Source: Astrothelium macrocarpum (lineage: Eukaryota > Ascomycota > Dothideomycetes > Trypetheliales > Trypetheliaceae). From it: a DNA stretch of 64,000 nt. The position numbers and the translations under genes were made by a program. The notes beneath the pieces were generated by a model that worked only from the letters and a program-made list of their open reading frames with translations, made no database searches and was not told the origin of the DNA. Below, piece after piece: positions 42,493 through 53,487 of the stretch; position 1 is the stretch's first letter; every line of letters starts with the position of its first letter. Location: NCBI GenBank assembly GCA_021030915.1, contig JAGEMR010000044.1:1-64000 (forward strand). The letters are read 5' to 3'.

Positions 42493-43636
42493 ATGGCAAT
42501 TTCTCAAGCAATTGACAATGTCAATCGAGGACCGCGTCTCCTCGCTGTTTTTTGGACTGAAGTTGCTATTTCCACTGTCTTTGTAGCCCTTCGGCTGTAT
42601 GTTCGTCGAAAATTGCACTGCTTTGGTTGGGATGATATCACAATGATACTCACTCTCGTATGGGTATCCTTCGAGCAATTTCTTACATCAACTTAACCAG
42701 CTCCAGATCATGTTCGCTGTGACAATGTCTTTATGTTCGGTCTTGGTGTACTATGGTCTAGGGCGTCACCTTGATTTTGTTCCGCTGGACCACCAAGCCC
42801 AAGTGCTTAGATGGAACTGGCTGGTTCAACCTTTTGGGATCATGACATTGCCCCTCGGCAAGATATCAGTGTCTTTACTCCTCCTTCGGCTCATGTCGCC
42901 CACAACTGTCTGGCGAAAATGGATACTCTGGGGAAATATGACCGCCTTTACCATCTTCATGGCTCTGGCTGCCATTTTCAGTTTTGTCCAATGCGATCCC
43001 CCAAGAGCTCTGTGGGAAGAAGTCCCAAATGCGAATTGTTGGAAACCAAGTGTGCAGGCTAATTGGGCTACTGCGGGATCTGGTAGGCAGCTCGGACCTT
43101 ATTTTTTTTGAAACTCACTGACCAGACATTCCCCAGCGTACAGCGCCTTCCTAGACTTTCTCCTCGCACTTATGCCTATCACTATTGTCTGGGATTTGCA
43201 GCTGAGTGTCAAACGCAAGATCGCACTATGTACCCTGCTGGGTATCGGCACTCTCTCCGGCGTTTGTGCTGCGATAAAGACAGCACAAGCGCGGGAGCTG
43301 GGTGTGCGGACTAACGTTACATGGGCTCTGTTCTCCCTCTACGCTTGGAGTGCTTCTGAAGTTTTTTTAAACGTGATTTGTGGGTGTCTACCTACGCTGG
43401 TCCCCCTTTACGAAGCTATTGTCCACGGACGCGAGTTGAGAAACAACCAAAACCGTCGTCCTTACCTCCAGACACCCCACTCCACAGACAGTCGGCCAAT
43501 CAAGAAGGTCGAAAGTCTTTCCTCAGCGACGAGTCGCACCAGACTCAAGACTCAAACCAGTCGCGACCCAGTGCTTATCCATCCTGTTGACTTTAATCTC
43601 GAGGAGCCAATCATGTTATCTCACAACATGGTTTGA
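42493..43636 (+). CDS. Fungal rhodopsin-like (PF20684-type) seven-helix membrane protein
   Basis: Exons 42493-42657, 42707-43082 and 43137-43636 (introns of 49 and 54 nt, in phase) give 346 aa. The family signature is clear: RGPRLLAVFWTEVAISTVFV, LRLYVRRKLHCFGWDD, then YYGLGRHLDFVP, KISVSLLLLRLMSP, QCDPPRALWE, AYSAFLDFLLALMPITIVWD. There are seven hydrophobic helices and a polar cytoplasmic tail (about 280-346). These proteins often occur in or beside secondary-metabolite clusters; their biochemical role is unsettled, and they are not light-sensing opsins. It is convergent with the UbiA gene. Confidence 0.88.
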
Positions 43637-43814
43637 GAAGGTGTTGAGGAACGGCAAATTAGTGTAAGGTTTTTATGTCTTTGCTGGCTTTTGATCTTTT
43701 TTTTTTTTTTTTTTTTCTTTTTGGTCTTTTTATTGGAGATTCGTTGTGTTCTAATGCTGAGTTTCCATTATCTACGCTTAATCACTTGTTGACTAGTATA
43801 TATCTTGAGTATGT
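43637..43814. other. Convergent 3' region with a T homopolymer
   Basis: Contains about 20 consecutive T (near 43698-43717). It is the probable 3'UTR/terminator region of both convergent genes. Confidence 0.5.
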
Positions 43815-44778
43815 TTAAATCGATATCTCAACTAATTCGCTTGCGATTCCAATGGCAAGAAGAGGTTCCGTCAAGATGGTACCATACTGGAACCACCACC
43901 AGCAGTCGGCTGGATCAGTGAGATCGACCTTTACAATCATCCATAGATTCGTGATGACAGCTCCAACACCGCTAAGTGTTCCAAAGCAGTACCCAAAATG
44001 CAGGAGTCGCCCGGTCAGCCAAAGAAACGAGATCTGCGAGACGGCAAGAGCGGTCATAACAAATCTGGGCCTACGATCAAAAGTAACAGCCATTGACCTA
44101 ATCCCAGCAGCAGGATCATCCTTCTTGTCTTGGTGTGCATATACCATGTCGAGTAGGGTCACATGCAGTGAGCAAGCCATGAAAAGGCAAAATAGTGCAA
44201 AGCCGATGTTGTCGTGGTCGATCCAGCTGGTAAGGGATTGATTTGGCCTCATCGAGACATATCCCAACCAGACACCCCAGGCGATAATCGGACCAAGAGC
44301 GAAAGAAGGATAGTTCGTAAGCCGTTTAGCATATGGGTACATCACGGTAGAAGGAACCAAGGGTACCGCCCACCACCCACCACAATGGCTGGCAGATAAG
44401 GCACAGCAACACCAACCATAGTAGAGCCTCGGCACTTGTGAAGACCAACGCATTTTTCACCGAAATCGCTCCACGGGCAACAGGCCGCGAACGGGTACGA
44501 GCAACGCGGCGATCGAGATTTGCGTCAATAATGTCGTTCCAAGAGCAGCCAGCTGAGTGCAACATTATTGAAGCGGCAAGGCAGATGCTGTTGACAAAGA
44601 AGAACCGCTCCCAGGCCCGTTGGACGTGTAGTCCAATGAGAGAGCCAAACAAGTGAGGGAAGTAGATCATCAAGCTTCCGATGGGGTTGCTAAGACGCAT
44701 GAGTTCGAGATAAGGTTCAATGGTCTTGAAAAAGCTTTCAGGCTGTCGCGTGCTGGAGGTCACTGTAGCTGCCATCAT
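43815..44778 (-). pseudogene. UbiA-family polyprenyltransferase, one frameshift
   Basis: UbiA enzymes join a prenyl diphosphate to an aromatic acceptor inside the membrane. In fungi they make meroterpenoid precursors or coenzyme Q. The first frame (44778 to about 44360) gives LELMRLSNPIGSLMIYFPHL, the first Asp motif WNDIIDANLDRRVARTRSRP, and helices to CQPLWW. The second frame gives VPLVPSTVMYPYAKRLTNYP, the second Asp motif YAHQDKKDDPAAGIRSMAV, and the C-terminal VDLTDPADCWWWFQYG. The switch lies in a GGT-rich tract (about 44350-44385). An intron there would remove the conserved YPYAKR, so a one-base indel is the best reading. Everything else is intact, so a base-calling error is quite possible and the gene may be functional. 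Confidence 0.87.
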
Positions 44779-45263
44779 TGCAAAAAGTTTGTGAAAGATC
44801 GCTGCCTTTGTTCAGATGTGAGTGAGAGAAAAAAAGAGCACCAGACACGATACTTACACAATATACCATACATACCATACTACCATCGCAATCTCCTTCC
44901 ACTTCCTCAGAAGCCGCTCTTACCGCAAAAACAAATCACAGGAGTCATGTCGTGCGTCAGCGACTTCCTCACGAGTTGGAGCTGTAATCGGGCCGATTCT
45001 GTGCCTCACTGTCTGTGCCGCTCACGTACAGTCGACTAAAAAAAAGCGAAAGGTGGACAATCAAAAAGAGGAAATGTCTTCCACTAGCTCGGAGAAGGTA
45101 TTTGTCAGAGATGTGATACGTGCCACTCATCCACAGGTCAACAACATGGGAAGGAAAATGACGGAAATTGAAGTTGGAGCAATCAAGGATATATGGGCCG
45201 CAGCAAGCTGCTTGAGTCAATATTGTAGTGATCAGTACCGTAGTGATTAATACTGTAGTGATC
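44779..45263. promoter_or_regulatory. Divergent promoter region, UbiA / O-methyltransferase
   Basis: 485 bp between divergent start codons. Contains the direct repeat TACCATACATACCATACTACC. The ORFs here are short and unsupported. Confidence 0.45.
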
Positions 45264-46628
45264 ATGACGGATCTCGATGCCAATGATCTCTTGGAACAAA
45301 TGAAAGCCGTCATGACAGACCCACCGAATAACCCTTCTCTTCGAAAAGAGCTTTACGAGGTTGCCAAAGCGGTTCTTAATGTTGTTGAGGATGCCGATGA
45401 TACACGACATCGCATCATTAACTCTGTACGATCCACATGAATGATGGTGAGGGGTGCTGACCATTGTAGCCTATGGTGTTGACGGCCTCGATGATTGCAA
45501 GCAATCTTGATTGCTTTAGGCTGCTGACCGAATCCAAGATACCACTGACGGCTATTACCTTGGCAAACCGGACCGACTGCGCCCCTGACCTCTTGGGTAT
45601 GTAGACGCAAATGACAGTCACTGCACTTCCTAGCCAAAGCTAAGACTTGAAAGGCCGTTTACTCCGTTTCCTTGCGTCCCATAGCATAATCGCAGAAGTT
45701 GACCAGGGCAGCTTCGCATGTAACAACCTCACTCACGCGTTGAGTGGCGCTGGTACCGCCGCAGGAATGTGTTATAGGTATGTTACATGTGTTCATCAGA
45801 CCACTGCTCACTGTCGCTTTAGTCTGAACCTGATTATGCCTTGCCTTCAAATTTTACCCAGTTATCTTGCAGATACAGGTTACCGCAATCCGTTGGACCA
45901 AACTTGTGGACCGTTCCAATTGGCACATCGGACTGCCAAACCCGCGTTTGCATGGGGTATGAGACAGCCTGAGACGGTGGCTGACTTCAGTCTCTGGATG
46001 TCCATTCTCCACAACTCTAAAAGGACATTTCTTGATGTGATGAAAATGGATGCTCTCTGCGATGGAGCGACGAAGGATACGATAATCTTTGTTGACGTCG
46101 GTGGTGGAACGGGCCAACAATGTGCGCTCTTGAAACAAAAGGAGCCTGAACTGCAGGGCCGTGTTGTCCTGCAAGACTGTCCAGAAGTGCTCGCGCATGC
46201 TACGGCCATTCCTGGTGTAGAGACAATGGCAATTGACTTGTGGGACTCGCAACCGATCAGAGGTACCTAACATCGAATGAGTGTGTGCGACCTACTAATC
46301 TGCTGCAGGAGCCAGAGTATATTACCTGCGCAATATCTTGCATGACTACCCTGACGAGGATTGTCTGCATATTCTCGAGTCCATTGTTCCTGCCTTAGGT
46401 CCCGACTCGGTAATTCTGATTGACGAAGTCGTTATGCCTGAAAGTGGCGCACACTGGAAGGCCACTGAAATGGACTTCCTGATGATGGCTACCCTGGCAT
46501 CTCAGGAGCGTACGATGAAGCAGTGGCACTCGTTTATGGATATCGCGGGGTTGCAGATTGTCGAATCTCTTAATTATGGCGGAGATACAAGCATGTGTAT
46601 AATTAAGGCCGTCCCAAGGAACGTATGA
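45264..46628 (+). CDS. SAM-dependent O-methyltransferase (COMT-like)
   Basis: Five exons fit in phase: 45264-45425, 45470-45596, 45654-45777, 45823-46262 and 46309-46628 (introns of 44-57 nt; the last has a CTACTAATC branch site), giving 390 aa. The N-terminal dimerisation helices (ELYEVAKAVLNVV) and winged-helix part (LLGRLLRFLASHSII) precede the Rossmann domain. There the SAM motif is FVDVGGGTGQQ, then VVLQDCPEVL, the catalytic-region block YLRNILHDYPDEDC, ILIDEVVMPE, and the C-terminal YGGDTSMCIIKA. It transfers a methyl group from SAM to a hydroxyl of a small molecule; the His in NILHDYPD fits the catalytic base. With the P450 and prenyltransferase it suggests tailoring of a prenylated aromatic product. 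Confidence 0.93.
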
Positions 46629-48399
46629 CATCGATACTAAAGGCGGTGTTTCAGTTTGTTATCTGAGCTTTGAGGAATAGATTGAGTACTTAGCCGTATA
46701 ACTCTTACGTATTGAACAGAGCTTTAGTTTGGACGTATTCCACATGGCTTCAACATGGATTTCCAAGCAACAGTCTACCTGTTTTCGCTTTTCCCGGTTT
46801 GCTTGCCGCTTCTTGTAGTGTCGGTCAGCTTCATCCTGGGTAAGTAACCCGGTCCTAACTGAATCTATGTTATTCAGCCGTGACCGTCTATCATCACTCA
46901 GTCGTACACGATGAGCAAACAGGTCAGAAACCATTTTGGGGGTACATGGAGCGTCGCGCATCCACGTCTTGCCTATCGATTCGGGTGCGAATGATGGAAG
47001 TAAGGTACCAGGCGAGGTGAAAGGTTGGCGCTAAGTCACGTGACAATATTGCTCTATTGTTGTGATGTAACGAAAAGCCCGTCGCCAAAGGCCTCCAGCG
47101 AGCACGCTGGATATCCGGAGAAGCTACGGCTCTCGATGGATAGGACGATGGATTCACACCTTCTCGCGGTGTCCGGTGTCAGTACCTGTATGGTTGTTAC
47201 AGCGAAGCTGAGATGAATCCAAACGCGACGTGTCATCTTGACGCGTCGTGAAGCACAAAGATGGCAAAATATACAAAACAGAGGATATGGGATAGAAAAA
47301 CCATCCGACCCAATACTACTTGGCTCGCAGCCAAACCCGAAGCTGGTCTCACTAATCAGTGGATGTGGTGCTACCTAGTAGCGGGATAGGACACCTCTGT
47401 GCTTGCACGCGCTCTGAGATCGCCAGACAGGCGGCGAGGGCAAGGGAACCTCTTGGACACAGAGGATAGTGCTGACACTTTATAGACTGGTTGAGAACCT
47501 GGGAAAGCTTCGATACTGGAACCTCACGGCCCTTATACAACCCACAGGGAAGGGGGTGTTCAGCCGAAACACTACTCAACGAGCGATACCAGACTAAATC
47601 TATAAAGAGAAGGCAATATAATCTGTTAAGGAAGAGGGACACAAGCTTGGTTAGTAGGGGATAGTTGTGTTGTATGGCCTGGCTGTGGGTACAACATAAT
47701 TTGTCCGCCTGCCAGACACGGTCGGTCTATACGAGGGAGACCTCTATAGATAACGCGAAACAGAGGAAACTCTGCGGAGCGTGGTGTACAATGGCAGCCA
47801 CTGCTGGCCTAGTTGGTAGGCCTAGGAGACTGTCTGTACAGCCCGAGAGAACGGATGCGCGTGTCGGTGCATAAAGAGTCGGAAACTGTCTATCCTGCTC
47901 GTACCAGGAACCTGAGGTAGCGCTACAGCGCCGCTAAAGTGGTATCGCCTAGACAGAGCAGTCTGTGCTGTGTGCTTAAGGAGCAAACAGGATACACCCA
48001 GGCGTGAGAGGTTTGGCCCGGCCTTGAACGTAGACGCTTCGGCAGAAAACTGGGGCAGTGGTCTAGGTGAGTAGGCATGCTGAACATTGCTTAAGGAAGC
48101 CCAAGATCTCGCTTTTAAAGAAAAGAATATCAAATATAAGGATTGCGGATGGGTAGAGTGGGTTCTATAAGGACCGTGATTGGAAGATAGATCGTTAAGG
48201 TATAGCCACGGTCTACTCTAACCAATCTGCTAGACCCAGAGTTTGTAAGGAGTGGGCTTTGGATACAGGATGCTCGTTAAGGTACAGCCACGGGAATCCT
48301 AATCTAGGCTGCCAAACTCAGCTCTATAGCTGTCCTGCTATTTGATCTCTTTCTGAAGAAAGTCAGAGGGTTGGCAAACTACTTTATGTATACCTGCCA
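46629..48399. other. No gene recognised; possible decayed repeat DNA
   Basis: Only short overlapping ORFs. Two copies of TCGTTAAGGTA[T/C]AGCCACGG lie at about 48192 and 48273, just before the LINE remnant, so part of this stretch may belong to old repeats. No backbone synthase (PKS, NRPS, terpene cyclase) for the metabolic genes is present. Confidence 0.45.
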
Positions 48400-49602
48400 C
48401 AGTCGAAGCAGGGCTAGATCTGGTTCAAGATCGCTTATTAGAAAGCATCAAGCGCTTTTGGATCAAATTACACACACGCCCAAAAAGCCATATCTGTTGG
48501 AAGCTTCTTAAAAGATTAAACCAGAACAAAAGATTTCAATCACCTCTAGAAGCAATAGCAAACTTGTGTCAGCCACTACAGACAGAACACCTTGAAATAA
48601 CCCCAGCCTTTAACAAGCCTCCATGGCAAACAACGGCTACAGTATCTCTCAATGCTTTACACACAGCTCAGCACTGTACAAGAACGCTTTTTACAGATGG
48701 GTCGGTCAGAAATGGTCTAGCGGGGCTGAGCTTTTATGCGCCTTATCTCTACGGACTCCACAGATCCTTCACAATGGACCGAGGCAGACAACCGACATCA
48801 ACAGAAGTCGAGTTAGAAGCTATCAAAGAGGCCCTTGATACAGCAATTTACAAGCTCCCAAGCTTACAAAGAAGGTTCAACACAACACAAATCGTTTCAG
48901 ACAGCAAAAAAGCTCTCCGTATGATCCAAAGGCCTCTCAAAAAGTGCGAGCTGCTTCAGAATGTGTACAGCCTACTCAGAGAAGCTGAACGAAAAGAAAT
49001 TCCGGTTCAATTTCACTGGACTCCGGCACACAGAGGCTGTGAAGGAAATGAAAGAGCACACAGGCTAGCAAAAGCAGCAACAGAGAAAGGCCGCAGTCCA
49101 ACAAGCACAGTAATAAGGACAAACTCAATTCAAAAAGACTGCCTAAGTTCCCAAGAGAACAAGCGCATATAATTTCAAAGGGACACAAACAACAGGAACT
49201 TGTATATACGGGGCGCGGCTGCTCCAGGCAAACACATTTGGGAGAATGTACGACAAGCTGAACAAGGAAAAAGCCTCACTTTTAGCTCAGCTGCGATCAG
49301 GATGTTGCAGGCTAAACAGCTACTTACACAAAATTAACAGAGCTGAGAACAATCTATACAAATATGGTGAGCCAGAGATAGTCAAGCATTTTCTTCAACA
49401 TTGCCCTCAGTGGGCAAAAGAGCGCAAAGACACATGGCCAAACAATAGGCAAATACCACACACAGCAGCAATGCTGGGAGCATACACATCAGAGGCACTA
49501 GATGGGCCTTTGGCAAGCTGGAAGCCAGATAAGCAAGCTGTCAAAAAAGCACTTTCTTTTGTAATTCAAACCAAGCGTCTACAGAGTACGAAAGAGCAAT
49601 GA
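48400..49602 (+). mobile_element. 5'-truncated LINE remnant (RNase H end of ORF2)
   Basis: Coding traces: VEAGLDLVQDRL near 48401, then KSHICWKLLKRLNQNKRFQS and PLEAIANLCQPLQTEHLEI, typical of the segment after reverse transcriptase. RNase H follows at 48564-49172 (LFTDGSVRNGLAGLSFYAPY, E in VELEAIKEAL, VSDSKKALRMI, FHWTPAHRGCEGNERAHRLA). The C-terminal LINE block follows (LLAQLRSGCCRLNSYLHKIN, IVKHFLQHCPQWAKE). Cys residues of the usual CxCG motif are lost (LYKYGEPE), and the A/T-rich changes look RIP-like. A different family from the LINE at 5.5-11 kb. Not functional. Confidence 0.85.
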
Positions 49603-49780
49603 TGAAAGAAATAAGCCGTGGAAACGATTTCTGAGCGGCAAACAGGATGTCAGGCCTTCAGCAAGATTAGCATCACTCTAGAACACACCCTAGAGCTCAG
49701 TTCAGGAAAAGAAACAGCTTATACAGTTATTTTGGTTGTGGTCTAGATTGACAAAAGGGCACCAAAGGTTGTAAGGCCAT

Positions 49781-50004
49781 CAGGGGGTAGACAGAATTGA
49801 GCGGCCAACCCCCGAACCCCGAAAATTTTTGGAAGTCACAAATTCCAAAATGACAAATAGCACTACATTCTTCGCATCGCAGCGAGCATTTTGATATGTT
49901 TAACTAATTCATACGACGCGTGGCTGGTGCTATACGTAGAATCAAAGTTGCTGCTTTGCGGAATGGGTTTCGGAGGTTGGCCGCTCAATTCTGTCTACCC
50001 CCTG
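49781..50004. mobile_element. hAT-like MITE, 224 bp
   Basis: The terminal inverted repeats are about 38 bp: left CAGGGGGTAGACAGAATTGA and onward; right is its reverse complement with one mismatch and one indel. The CAGGG start is typical of hAT elements. The flanking octamers AAGGCCAT and TCGGGCAT match at 5 of 8 positions, so the target duplication is decayed or absent. No coding capacity. Confidence 0.85.
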
Positions 50005-50750
50005 TCGGGCATATGTTAGATTAGTCAGCTAGATCCCCACATAGGCCTGAGCGCTAGGCCTGAAAGGGAGTAGGAGAAAAATTAAATCAAAATCAACCCA
50101 TAGAGGTATTTCTATGGACTTCCTCCTTTATATTCTCGGCCTAATGACAAACTAAATGACGCGCCCTTTGAGATCCACCGACTTTACAGTGGGATGGGTA
50201 TCCGCTCTGCCGGTCGAACTTGCGGCGGCGCAGGAAATGTTGGATGAGCAATATGACAATCTCCCCCAAGACGGCGACGACGCTAACATCTACACTCTCG
50301 GACGCATAGGCGAGCATAATTAAGCGAGTACATCCATTTCGGGATAGATCAGATAAGATAAGTGGTATGTACACTTACTTGATGGAGGTCGAAAATGGCC
50401 GAAACAAGAACAGATTTCCTCAAGTGGCAAAACCGGACTCCGATTCCCCAGCACAAAATTTACTGGCTTAAGAAATGAACCACTTTGATGGCATCGACAC
50501 AAATAGGGCTATTTTGAGTAAAATGCTGCCACAATTCAAAAGAAGGCACCTGGACCAATGGGTCTGCTTGTAAGTAATCCCATTCAACCACCGAATGGAT
50601 CGCATAATATTGTATAGTGACCTGATGACTTTCGCTCAGCAACAGTATCACCGCCCATACCTAATAAAGGCTTCCCCCAAACTCCCAGCCTCACGTATGA
50701 TCAATACCAATGTCCTTCGTTATCCGCCAGCTGCCAATATCTAGTCTCTC
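50005..50750. other. Intergenic
   Basis: Short minus ORFs only, none recognised. Confidence 0.5.
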
Positions 50751-51317
50751 TTATTCGTCGTTGACGAACTTAGCCAGGACTGCCTTGCCCTTCATATAAG
50801 CGCCCTGGCTCCCATTCAACCCAACATTATCAGCAGACGGAAATGAGCACTCTGGATCCGGGTACTTGAAATCATGGTCGCGGCAATAGTCGAAGTACCA
50901 CTCAAGATCGGAGCGTGTCATTTGTACAAAGCGACCGATCCCTTCACCCGTTACCACGAACTCGTCCCAGGTCAATTCGCGCGGCACATCCGCTAACGTC
51001 TCGTTATCTTCATTCTGTCCGATCTTCACCGTTGTCACAACCAGTCTGGTGGGTTCATCATCCTCAAGACGAAATGCTACGACCCATTGCCAGTCGTCTT
51101 TGTTGGTGTTCGTCGATCCTGCACCTGCGGGCATGATACCAATAGGTATACAATATTGAAGATAGCCAACCCCAAGGAAGTCCAATGCCTTGTCGGCCAC
51201 GTCAGATTGTTCCAGAGCGTCTTGGCGGAGGTGGGGCGGAATGTTGTCGGACTGCACACCAATCTGCAGACCATCTGCACGGAGGCCTTTGGAGATGATG
51301 AATGCAGAAGACATCAT
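50751..51317 (-). CDS. Hypothetical protein, 188 aa
   Basis: An intact frame with plausible protein composition (acidic; segments DDWQWVVAFRLEDDEPTRLV, FVVTGEGIGRFVQMTRSDLE). No signal peptide, membrane helix or domain is recognised. It could start at the second Met. It is kept because the frame is long relative to its surroundings and lacks low complexity. Confidence 0.5.
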   Translation of the reverse strand: MMSSAFIISKGLRADGLQIGVQSDNIPPHLRQDALEQSDVADKALDFLGVGYLQYCIPIGIMPAGAGSTNTNKDDWQWVVAFRLEDDEPTRLVVTTVKIGQNEDNETLADVPRELTWDEFVVTGEGIGRFVQMTRSDLEWYFDYCRDHDFKYPDPECSFPSADNVGLNGSQGAYMKGKAVLAKFVNDE

Positions 51318-53487
51318 ATAACACTGAGATCGGGATTGTGTGAGATCAGGTATGTATGAGTCTAATTAAAGAAGAATAAAGCGAAAGAATTGAGGGAGCT
51401 AATTAAACGGAGAGAAAGGATGTTTTGTTAGTGATGTGAGAGCTACTGTAAATATGAGCCATAGATGTCGTCACATGCAACAGGTGTCTTCTCACAAGAG
51501 ATCAGAAAGAGCTGACGAAAAGATGAAGGTGTGACGTTATTGAGAGGTCGAAAGGCAGCGCGTTTGCGCGCGACGTGATTCCAATCCGAGCCTTCACCAC
51601 GACCCATCATCTTCAATAACAGATGAATACTCCTCCCAGACTCCGTATCGAAGATCGCGATCGATCGACAAGGTCTCAGAGTAGATGAGGTTCTGTCCGG
51701 TCCACTTGCGGACCTAAAGAATTGGATGCATCCAGCCCATATCACCTTGTCGACTATGTCTCTTCAGGAGCTTTTGAAGCTCTGGCTGATTGGGCAGCTC
51801 TTAGCATGGGTGGAAAAATGTCCACTCATATCAGCTTTCCCTCGAAATTTTTGCCATTATATCGATCATTTACTCGAACGGCCTACCAGTTTCGATGATC
51901 TATTCTCGAGTTCTCACTGACTCACAACCTAAGGCGATACCAAGCCTTGTCAACACCTAAGAAATATCCTAATACTAAAAACACCATCTAATCACTCCAA
52001 CCGTCACAAAGCGACTATTCTATCTATTCGTACAGCCGTTGGCGTATCAAAAACTTTACAAGTTTGTCCTTCGACAATGGGAAGTTACGAATTTCAACAC
52101 GGATCTCACCGAGCTTGGGCGTACCATTACGAGACTGCAACTGCCAATATTAATCATTGTTGCGTCAACGCCGACGTCATGACATTTCTCCAGGCGCTCT
52201 TCAAGAGATGGAGGATGTCTATTTGGCTCTTGATGTGGATGTCTCGTGTGGGGGCATTTCTCCTGAGATGTTGGGACAAGAGCCGAGATAGCGATTCCAC
52301 TGGCTACTGCATACTGTAACGCCTTTTATAGGACTGCCTAGCCAGATTAACCGAAGCCATCATCCTGATCTCGAATATAGAGAACACGAAGACTTGATGG
52401 CCCTCACATATGTATCTCTCTTTAGATACGAGGGTATATTTCTTCGTCCGACAGCCTTGCGAGCAATCGGGCACCTAAAATCGATCTTTGTATGTAGAGA
52501 CTAAGTTTTCAAATGATTTGTTCCATGGCCAACTTGCGAATGTGGGAGCGACTTTGGACCAAACTGTGGCGAAGAGTTTACTATTATCCACCGTCTCGAA
52601 CAATAAAAAGCCAACCTAGCTCTACGTGGTCACAAACACAAATTTCGTCTCAGGATTATTAGGGCACGTTTTATACACATCTGGTAGACAATCAATGCCC
52701 AGGTGTAGGAACCGCACTTGGAGATCTCGCAAAACGGCTTATCTTGCACATAGTGATAATCCATCAGCCCGACTTTTGCTATCATTGGCATCTTGTGATG
52801 CGTAAATGCGTTATCAGAGCACCCCGCACAACTTTCCGCATTTTGGCGATCGAAAATTTGCTGTAGTTGAGACTGCAAGGAGGGTTTGTTTCCGATCGTC
52901 CTAACTTGTGAGCTTCCAGCTCGCCTCCGCTTGGCTACTCACATTGGTCAAACACATCTTTCCCAAGAAACCGGATCAGTCATAATCCGATTGTTTTCAA
53001 GCGAGCGTTTTTCGCTTAAGCCTTACAAAGGAAATTCTTATTTGTTGTTGACGGCTCTGTTGAAGATCATCTATCACATCTATGTACCACATTCTGTTCT
53101 ATATCACATTCTGCTCTCAAAATCACCAGATAATAGGCTGTTCTAGGCGGGCTGCAGACTGACTTAAGCGAGTACCTAGTCTCTGAGTCACTTCCGAGCC
53201 ATTTTCGCTTCACTTCTGTTCCTCTCGAAGTTTTCCTCAAGATCTCTGGTAAAGAGTGCGAAGATGATCTAAGGTCAAGGTAGCCATGAACACACTGCCT
53301 TGTACAAAATCTGTTCCTATTCCAATCCACTTTGTATACAATTCCGCAGACCGGACCAGCGAAAACACCTTGAGGCCGCTCGATTAGCATAATCAAGAGG
53401 AGTTCACCATTATCAGAAGGTAAAACCAAACCGTTGTAAACTGGCTCATTGCTGACATTTTGGTAGACCCCTCAAAAGACCACCACG
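51318..53487. other. Long region without a recognised gene
   Basis: ORFs of 60-120 codons on both strands (for example 51443-51745 minus, 52630-52878 minus, 53067-53429 minus) show no domain. The minus ORF at 52630-52878 has a CAGCSDNAFTHHK stretch that could be a zinc-binding remnant, but this is too weak to call. Confidence 0.4.

Noticed and set aside
44350..44385. Intron at the UbiA frame change
   Set aside because: Any GT..AG intron of normal length here would delete the conserved YPYAKR segment; a one-base indel fits better.
47352..47642. 96-codon minus ORF
   Set aside because: No recognisable domain; lies in apparently decayed repeat DNA before the LINE remnant.
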